Shown: in pieces, positions 57,801-64,000 of the stretch
Position numbering within the stretch: position 1 is the first letter of the stretch
Layout: each line of letters begins with the position of its first letter
Translations under genes and position numbers: made by a program
From: Bimastos eiseni
Lineage: Eukaryota > Annelida > Clitellata > Crassiclitellata > Lumbricidae
Direction: 5' to 3'
Length of the DNA stretch: 64,000 bases
NCBI GenBank assembly: GCA_959347315.1
Contig: OY365806.1
Span: 52,256,068-52,320,067, forward strand
The notes under the pieces: generated by a model
Databases searched by the model: none
Seen by the model: the letters and a program-made list of their open reading frames with translations, nothing else
Told to the model about the DNA's origin: nothing

Positions 57801-60800
57801 TATCTACTCAAAGGCGCTCCTGGTCTGACTACAGCTGAAAGTTACGAATTTCAAAGAATAGTAAAATGCTGAAAGTCTTGCCAGCATTTGCATTAATTGC
57901 ATGTTTTAATTTGCATTCATTTACTTTGTTTTTCACTGTTCAAGGTGCATCTAATCATGCATTATTGTGCATTGTTTTCTAGGCTGATGCTTGTCATGCT
58001 TTTCAAATCATGAAGAAAAATGGAATTCCTGAGGAGAATATTGTGCTTATGATGTATGATGACATTGCCCACAACAAAGAGTAATCAGCAATCATGAATA
58101 TTTCTATTGCATTTGCTGATTAATATTCTTGAATAGCTGTTTATATAGTTATTCTCCTTTTTTCATTACAGAAATTTATGTAGCCCTTTAAGTTACTACT
58201 CAGGGCTGGTAGTTATGGGGTTGGCATATCTCCTACTACCGGCGTAAAAATGGCCTTTGCCGGAGTAGTGGGCTATATTGGTAATTAGAAGAGCAGTGTA
58301 GCCCTCTATGCTAGGTGTAACTCTACTCCGATTAGGGGTAAGTCCTCTACTCCTAGCATACCGGTGATGTAAGTAAAGATGGCAGCCATTGTGATTCGAT
58401 AACGTTTTGAAGTCAAAAAGTGTTAAAGAGGTTCTATGATTAATCTGTCGCCTTCACCGACAGAAAAATTTATACTGTGCCTCAATTTCACTGTCAGAGA
58501 TGTTAAAATTTCATGAGGTACCCGACAATATTGCATTTGAAGGTCACTCTTGTATACTGTAGCATGGATAATGCAATCAGGCCTGCCTACCATTGATTTT
58601 CTTTAATTAGTTCCTTCTCCAACCGTTTTTAGCCAGTCAACCTCAAATTAAACCCTGTGAGACTATAACATGTGTCGACAAAATATAGCTCAAGGCTCTT
58701 ATGGAATTGTCAGGGATAGAGGTATACTCCTAAGCTCATTAATGCTTTTTAGAATTTTCTATAGGCAACATAACTAGAAAAGTACTTGAATGAATTGAAA
58801 ATAAGTCATACATTTAAAGTAGGCAAACATTGTCAATAGAAACCATATGCTTATAAAAGAGGGCTCAGTATAAAACAACAATTATGGGTTTAAAGTTATT
58901 ATAAAGACTTAGTCTGTGCTAGAACCACCACAGTATTTGACCTGGAACATGCTTAGACTAATAGCCCAATTTTCCAAGCTTCCTCTTAAAAGCAGTGGCT
59001 GTACTATCATTCAAACTATTCCACCATTCTACAACTCTTGAACTGAGAATGTCTGCCTAAGCTCCTTTTGATTTCGTAAATATTTCATGCCAATGTCCCC
59101 GAGATGCCTTCCTATTCCGTAAACCTACATGACTTCACTGCTTCCTTTCCAGCAACAATCTTGTTGGCTTCAGTTAGGGCTCTGTTGCTCCTAGTAATCT
59201 CCAATGTTGTTAGTGCACATCTATTCATCTATTCAGCCTTTCTTTGTGGCTTGTAGCCCCATATAATTTTTGTAGCTCTCCTTTCCACTTTCTCCAACAG
59301 CCATGTCTAGCTCCAGATATGGAGTATTCAAACTGTGGCCTATTCAGTTATGTATACAACCTCAGTCTTTGGTGACTTATTGCCCTTCTAATCATGCCTA
59401 GCTTTGTTAGTCTTCTTTGCTGCCTCAATCTTGCATGTTTTGTACTCTTGTGCATAATCACTCCCAAGTCCCTTTCTTCCTCGCTCACTTTCGATGCCTT
59501 TAGTGCTCAGTGCTCCCCATGTGCCTCACAAATCGGTTCTTTTTTATGTTTATCCAATGGCATTTTAAGATTACTTTTGTTAAGATAATTTGTGCCCCTC
59601 ATTTTTAAAATTTCTGGGGGGGGGGCAAAATTCAAATAGTGGGACAATATTTTACAATTTATGCCCCCCTATGTTCAAGACCTTGTTACACCTCTGACAG
59701 CATCTGACATTCATGTCAGATGCTGTCAGATGTGACCTTATGAACATTCTTCTAAGATTATTCTACAGTATCATCACTTCTTTTTCACCACCCACTGCTT
59801 TGTAATAGTTTGCATGTGCAAACTTGCAAATTGTTGGTAAAATTCCATCATCTATGTCATTACTAAAAAATGTACGACCCGCAATGGCCAAAGACTGATA
59901 CTTGTGGCACTCTACTTTACACTGTCATTCAGCCAGAAAACTTGTACCTATGCCCTCCACTTGGCTTTTACCTTATAGTTTCAGCTTTTGAATTGAGTTA
60001 GTACCTACCCTGTAATTCCACAACCTTGCAACTTCTTGACCAGTTTTTCATGGGTACTTTATTAAATGCATTAACAAAATCTAGATAGATTTTGCTCTGG
60101 TTTGGCGTAAAACTGAAAGCTCGCGGTGTTATGGCTTTAACATATAACCACTTAAATAATGACGTCTGCAGGGATGTTCCTGGCACCATTCTGTCTGCTG
60201 GCGAACTTATTTCGAGGCACAGCCTACTCCTTCCTTTGCGAATACCATACAAGGCGTATCTTTATTCTGGTAGTACGTATTCACCAAACAGGCGATACGC
60301 CACGCGTAGGCTATTCAGCCCCCATAACTACCGGCCTAGGAGCACTCAAGCAGGCTGAAAAACACTATGAAATGAGTCAGTGGGGGCCCTGAGGGACAAA
60401 TGCAATGCCAACACTAACTCTGAAAGCAAGACACAAAGTGGTATTATATTATTGTAAAGAAGTTGTGCAGGGACAGAATGGCTTGATTTGATGGCAAACA
60501 TTTGCTGAGATGAGTAAATCACTTGAAGACTAAAGGATGTAGAAGAAGATGGAAGGGGGAGAGGAAAGAAGGTAATTTATAAATCCAACCATGTGGATAG
60601 ATTTATAGAAAGCTTATCTGCATTAAAAATGGTCACATACTTGCAACGGAATAGGAACAGGCAAAGAGATGGATGGAGCACTTCAGTCAGATTCTGAACC
60701 AATCAGCGCCAGAAAGCACATTTGACTTCGAGGTTGAAATGGACGTTCCACAGCTAGATATCACACTGGGAGAGATTTCAAACCGTGAAGTCGTAGAAGC

Positions 60801-62516
60801 AATACACTCACTGAAAAACAACAAAGCTGCAGGCCTGGATGAGATAATGGCAGAGCTGCTCAAGCATGGAGGAGAGGCAGTAACACAAGAACTCACACAC
60901 CTGTTCGACCTTATTTGGAGAGAAGAGAATGTACCAAGCGAGTGGAGAGATGGAATTAACTTATATGAGAAGTGAAAAAAGGTTAGACTACGCATAAAAT
61001 TTATTAGCAGTAAGACAATAACCATGAACATCGGAGGTCAACAGTGCCTTCGAACAACCTTGGACATATCATGGAGGGATCACATCAAAAAATGAGGAGG
61101 TTCTGAGGTTGGCGGAGGTGGGGAAGATGGATGAGATCGTTACACGGAGGAGAAGAAAAATGCCCGATATAGATGGCAATGGGATGGATACCAGAAAATG
61201 GAAGGAGGTGCAAGGGAAGGCCAGTGAAAACCTGAAGGAACTCCTTTAGACAAGTCTTGAAGGAGATGGGAATCGACTGGGAGGACATGAAAGAGACTAC
61301 TAAGGATCGTATGGGATGGGGAGCTCTTATTGACCAAAGTTCCAAGAGGAACTAAGTCTAAGCTAAGTGTAAGTATCTGCATTCTAAATATTTAATTCCA
61401 TTTGTCACTGGGTTTGTTAAAGTTAAGATAATGCTGATTTTCGTTTATTGTTAACTGAACTCACAATTCGAGAAGAAATTGAGAAGAAAAGCGTTAAGTT
61501 ATGCTATGGTGTTTGTTTATGTAGAATGTGTTTAATAAAATTGTAATCGTCCTTAGTAGGTAGGGAAATCAGTCAACGAAACTTGATTAACTAATCAATG
61601 AAACTTGATATAGCACCTCTTCAAGAAATATAGGCCATCTAGATGAAAATACTTGGCTAGAGGGGGCATATATGACTGCACGTGAATCTCAATGAATATG
61701 CGGACATGTGTCATCTTCCACCAGTGAGGGACTACTCGTTGAAACTGTATCCCTGTTTGCGAATCGATCTGGGGTCTACCCTTTCGGCGCAGCATGGATG
61801 TTCAGACTCTGAACATCCATGCCATCTAGCAGCTTTTGATGGGAATCGGTTGGTTCCATGCTTGTGCGTGGGCCAGCCATTGGTGACTCTTTTAACTTAC
61901 TGGGCATTGTTTTGCTAATTGTTCTAACAGTCATTGAAATGACAATTGACATCATGTTGGCTATCGCAGAGAGCGTCTCTGAGTAGATATCTTGAAAAGG
62001 TGCTGTATCAAGTTTAATTGATTAATTCTTTGATTCATGCAGTTTTGCTGGAATATTTTTCCACAAACACCCTGACGTGGTAAGTATTTTACAGTATGTA
62101 TATTTCTGGAAGCTGTCTTGTTATAGTTTACAACGATTGACAATAAATTTTCAGTACCACTACTATAGTTGTAAGATGAAAGACAGTCACATTAGGAATC
62201 ATGTCTTTAACATTTTACCGATAAGCTGCATTGGTTTCCCAGTTGCTTTTTAGCACACTCTCGTTGTTAAAGTATTAAATTTTAGCTACTGTCTATGTGA
62301 AAACTGATGATGTTTGATGGTAGTTTTGTGTTTTTGTTTTTCTGCAAATCAATGTCTTAGAGACTCTCAGTTGTTTTTTAAAGATGTTTATTGTAACAAC
62401 TTATGTTATGCAATGAAAATGATTCTTCTTCTAGAAATCCTACACCAGGCATCGTCATCAACCACCCGAATGGATCAAATGTTTATGAAGGTGTCAAAAT
62501 TGACTACACAGGAAAA
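51631..62516 (+). CDS. LGMN: Legumain (asparaginyl endopeptidase, family C13), 5' part
   Basis: Lysosomal cysteine protease that cleaves after Asn. Exons 51631-51813 (61 codons), 57983-58080 (98 nt) and 62435-62516 (82 nt) join in frame into 121 codons ending YTGK at a GTAAGT donor. Signal peptide about residues 1-18 ([13 protein letters not shown]..., hydrophobic). Then [58 protein letters not shown] and [13 protein letters not shown]. The YRHQ Arg/His that line the substrate pocket in the family are kept. Catalytic His and Cys lie in later exons beyond the window. The true start is the ATG at 51631, not the in-frame TTG two codons earlier. Confidence 0.96.
51814..52780. other. Legumain intron 1, proximal part
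   Basis: No exon or clear element. Open frames at 51830-52542 are intronic. Confidence 0.5.
52780..53035. repeat. Copy of the 31260-32300 repeat region, first block
   Basis: GGTCATTTGTCGTATCAGAACAATTT and CGGTTATTTT match 32206-32265; AGGTCAAAGTAAAGG... and CTTGAAATTACCTTGTATCATG match the tandem units. Continued at 53803-53934 and 54695-54800 after hAT insertions. Confidence 0.7.
53036..53802. mobile_element. hAT non-autonomous element, TAGAGCTGTACC family, copy 3
   Basis: 767 bp, flanked exactly by CCAAATAG (53028-53035 and 53803-53810). This copy fixes the true ends and the 8-bp duplication of the family. Confidence 0.95.
53935..54694. mobile_element. hAT non-autonomous element, TAGAGCTGTACC family, copy 4
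   Basis: 760 bp, ends TAGAGCTGGACAGATAT and ATCGGTACAGATCTA. Inserted in GAGCTAACAG-type host repeat (intact relative at about 31750). The flanks do not give a clean 8-bp duplication. Same orientation as copy 3, 132 bp apart. Confidence 0.88.
54839..55474. mobile_element. hAT non-autonomous element, TAGGGCATA family, copy D
   Basis: Right end GGTTATGCCCTA followed by ATCACAGC; left end damaged (ATCACA directly before TAACC, so part of the end is lost). Same orientation and interior as copy B (CCGAATCCGAGTATT, TTTACCGGAAAGTGGGTG). Confidence 0.88.
55490..55604. repeat. Old repeat carrying the foldback insertion (left piece)
   Basis: GTCAATAGAAACCATATGCTT ... GGTTTAAAG matches 58820-58890, where the sequence runs on without interruption into TTAGTCTGTGCTAGAA. 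The right piece resumes at 56935. Confidence 0.85.
55605..56926. mobile_element. FB-like foldback element
   Basis: 1322 bp. The left side is a tandem array of ACGGACAAAATGGTA-type units (55613-55870); the right side is the same motif inverted (TACCATTTTGTCCG, 56817-56920). Inside lie a smaller inverted pair (CTCCCCGGACATT near 55906, ATGTCCGAGGAG near 56043), a (TA)n run and a degenerate array of about 45-bp units (GATTGATGAAAAGAATCATG). Flanked by GTTTAAAG (55597-55604) and GTTCAAAG (56927-56934). No transposase. Structure matches Drosophila FB and sea urchin TU-type foldbacks. Confidence 0.85.
56935..57970. other. Legumain intron 1, distal part
   Basis: Begins with the remainder of the old repeat (TTTAGTCTGTGCTAGAATC). 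The rest has no recognised exon or element. Confidence 0.5.
57983..58080 (+). CDS. LGMN: Legumain coding exon 2
   Basis: Acceptor TTGTTTTCTAG, donor [26 protein letters not shown] to DDIAHNK plus two bases of Glu. Very close to vertebrate legumain. Confidence 0.96.
58930..60300 (-). mobile_element. CR1-like LINE, minus strand, heavily decayed
   Basis: Minus-strand reading: [14 protein letters not shown] (polymerase motif) near 60080, then [15 protein letters not shown] near 59470 and RGSLENWAI at the far end. Interrupted by the small element at 59525-59696. 58810-58930 matches the repeat at 55490, likely this family's 3' region. Confidence 0.72.
59525..59696. mobile_element. Truncated inverted copy of the 46770-47036 element
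   Basis: On the minus strand CAGAGGTGTAACAAGGTCTTGAACA ... poly-C ... AAATTATCTTAACAAAAG ... AAAGAACCGATT, in the same order as at 46770. The other end is missing. Followed by a TCAGATGCTGTCAGATG palindrome. Confidence 0.82.
60650..61385 (+). mobile_element. RTE-like LINE fragment with internal deletion
   Basis: [24 protein letters not shown] RT start (60770-60960: [27 protein letters not shown]), then a jump to the C-terminal block [30 protein letters not shown]. Short TAAG-rich tail near 61360. Same broad family as 12200-13319. Confidence 0.82.
61386..62434. other. Legumain intron 2, distal part, with a LINE tail
   Basis: 61960-62035 has GAGCGTCTCTGAGTAG.TATCTTGAAAAGGTGCTGTATC and an ATTGATTAATT tail, like the LINE tails at 18630 and 36990. 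A perfect inverted pair lies at about 61797-61822 (ATGGATGTTCAGA / TCTGAACATCCAT). Nothing else recognised. Confidence 0.5.
62435..62516 (+). CDS. LGMN: Legumain coding exon 3
   Basis: Acceptor CTTCTTCTAG, donor GTAAGT. Completes Glu, then [20 protein letters not shown] and KIDYTGK. The exon that follows (DVTP...) was not found before the right edge. Confidence 0.95.
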
Positions 62517-62944
62517 GTAAGTTCTGTTAACTATTTTGTCTGATTCAGTCGATTGTAAAGATCAAAATTGTAATTGTTACTCAAAGTGTCATTGTCAATT
62601 TTTTAACTATTGGGGTCCGTTCAAGTGGCTGTCCTTGTTTGCACACTGTTGAGGGTTTCAGACCAATTCTTAAAACAGAACTTCGTCTAATAATTAGATC
62701 ATCAAACAAGAATCGTGTGAACTGGACCCTCTTCCCCATTTGTTATTTTTAACATTTTAGATGACTTAGCTCCTTTTCTGATTTATGCATTTAACACTTT
62801 CTGAGTTTTGTCTTCATGCCACCCAACAGCAAATGGACCTAAATTCATGTAAAAATTATCAACCGATCTCGAATTTTTTATTCATCTCGTGGACCCTTGA
62901 GAGACTATTCTCACTTCAGCTTCTTCCCTCTTGCCGGCAGCTCA

Positions 62945-63090
62945 ATCTCTATTTAGAGATGACTATGGATGTACCGAATATTCTATTCGGGCATAACTTA
63001 GTAGACAACGTCCACTGAGTAGTATTTGCCGAGGCGAATAATTCTGAATAGTTCCGAAAAACGGGATATTAGGCCAAGACGAATCCCCAC
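62945..63090. mobile_element. hAT TAGGGCATA family, copy E, fragment
   Basis: GAATATTCTATTCGGGCATAACTTAGTAGACAACGTCC then TTTGCCGAGGCGAATAATTC: both terminal zones of the family brought together by deletion. Confidence 0.65.
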
Positions 63091-63302
63091 CTGTCAGACG
63101 AGATCAGCACCTCTGACTTATCAGTTACCACTAATTCACTGAGCACTGAATGACTGACTCGTACTCTTCAGATCTTGTTGGACCACCATAGAGGCGATCT
63201 GTATCACAAACTTTGAACATTTCATAAGATTGAATTGTGCAAGTTATCCTGTGTCACGCAAGCTACGTTTTCTCTTCTGTCTCTTATAAGTTATTTTATT
63301 TA

Positions 63303-63337
63303 AGATATATATGTATATATATCTTAAACAAAATAGC

Positions 63338-63376
<39 letters not shown>
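63303..63376. repeat. TA-rich microsatellite with inverted flanks
   Basis: TTTAAGATATATATG / ATATATATCTTAAAC inverted pair and a (TA)n run. Confidence 0.9.
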
Positions 63377-63381
<5 letters not shown>

Positions 63382-63449
63382 GAGGATGCATCATTAGCCT
63401 ATGAGCGCTCTATCTCTAAAGTCAAATCTGCCTATAACTGCTTTTCCTA

Positions 63450-64000
63450 TAAAATTTAAATCTGCCAATAAGCCTATCTCTACAGAAAACCATGGATGAC
63501 AGCTGCCCTCTATAAATCTAGTATGACTAATAATAAACTGTATCTGGTTTACATAAAAATTCAGACAAAAATCAACAAAGACAAGTATACTATCTATAAA
63601 AATAAATTCAAAGCTTTATGTAGAAAATCAGAAAAAAGCTTCTACTCATCTGAATTTACTAGACACAGTAATGATCTAAAAAACTGTTACACTCGGGCGA
63701 CAATAAAATTGATTCTCAGAACCAAGCCGCGTGATACTATAATAAAATTTGTGAGTTCCAATGGTACCAAGATTACAGATGGCGCCCAGTTGGTCGACCT
63801 GTTTAATTATTATTTCACTAGTATAGCCCATGATATAATTGCTCAAATACCACAGCCAAAGTCGCCAGTTACCTCTTACCTCGGCTTCCCCAGCCTTTCC
63901 TCGTTTGCGATATACCCTACTTTGTTTAAGAATTGCTTGCCTTGAGTGCCACTCTGAAATCAACTCACAGTACTGGCACGGATGATTTAAATCTTACAGT
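63450..64000 (+). mobile_element. CR1-group LINE, N-terminal side of ORF2, runs off the window
   Basis: Frame 63496-63945 reads WMTAALYKSSMTNNKLYL, SEKSFYSSEFTRHSNDLK, VSSNGTKITDGAQLVDLFNYYFTSIA, then after a frameshift STGTDDLNL. This is the linker between endonuclease and RT in this LINE group. At least one frameshift near 63940. Confidence 0.82.

Overview
The window is animal nuclear DNA: spliced genes with long introns, AT-rich, and packed with transposons. It is probably from a non-vertebrate metazoan. Three conserved animal genes can be reconstructed exon by exon from protein similarity, splice-site signals and exact phase continuity. The repeat community (RTE/BovB, CR1/L2-like LINEs, many hAT elements, a piggyBac, a foldback element) would fit a marine invertebrate, perhaps an invertebrate deuterostome, but the taxon cannot be fixed from this sequence alone.

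Layout. (1) 1-22,313, minus strand: seven coding exons of EXOC5/Sec10, an exocyst subunit, covering 276 codons from near the N-terminus. The first coding exon (to the right) and the 3' half (beyond position 1) are missing. Its introns hold a nearly full-length but broken RTE retrotransposon (4039-7339, 10-bp target duplication), a decayed piggyBac (about 7745-10283), several hAT elements with 8-bp duplications, and a LINE embedded in a G-rich minisatellite. (2) 22,314-35,895: repeats, including a second RTE copy split by a 3-kb insertion, tandem repeats, GGGGCC-ended elements, a large inverted repeat with a tRNA-like SINE head beside it, and one unexplained 102-codon open frame (29,703-30,011). 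(3) 35,896-41,222, minus strand: complete two-exon BANF1 (barrier-to-autointegration factor, 90 aa). Its intron carries two oppositely oriented copies of one hAT family. (4) 41,223-51,630: intergenic, with an L2-like LINE, a LINE>hAT>element nest and a GGGGCC-ended element lying between inverted arms. (5) 51,631-62,516, plus strand: the first three coding exons of legumain (asparaginyl endopeptidase). The gene runs past the right edge. A tandemly duplicated segment of about 350 bp lies just upstream of its start codon, and one unit carries a hAT insertion. Its introns hold an FB-like foldback element, further hAT copies and LINE fragments. (6) 62,517-64,000: hAT remnant, TA microsatellite and the start of another LINE.

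The three host genes are functionally unrelated (vesicle tethering; nuclear envelope and DNA bridging; lysosomal protease), so nothing here looks like an operon. The most striking content is the mobile-element layer: at least ten hAT-type insertions whose 8-bp duplications can be read directly, several with an inferred or visible empty site, plus a snap-back palindrome inside an RT gene and an FB-type foldback element. Positions are from manual reading; exon ends are exact to the splice consensus, repeat edges are approximate unless a duplication is stated.
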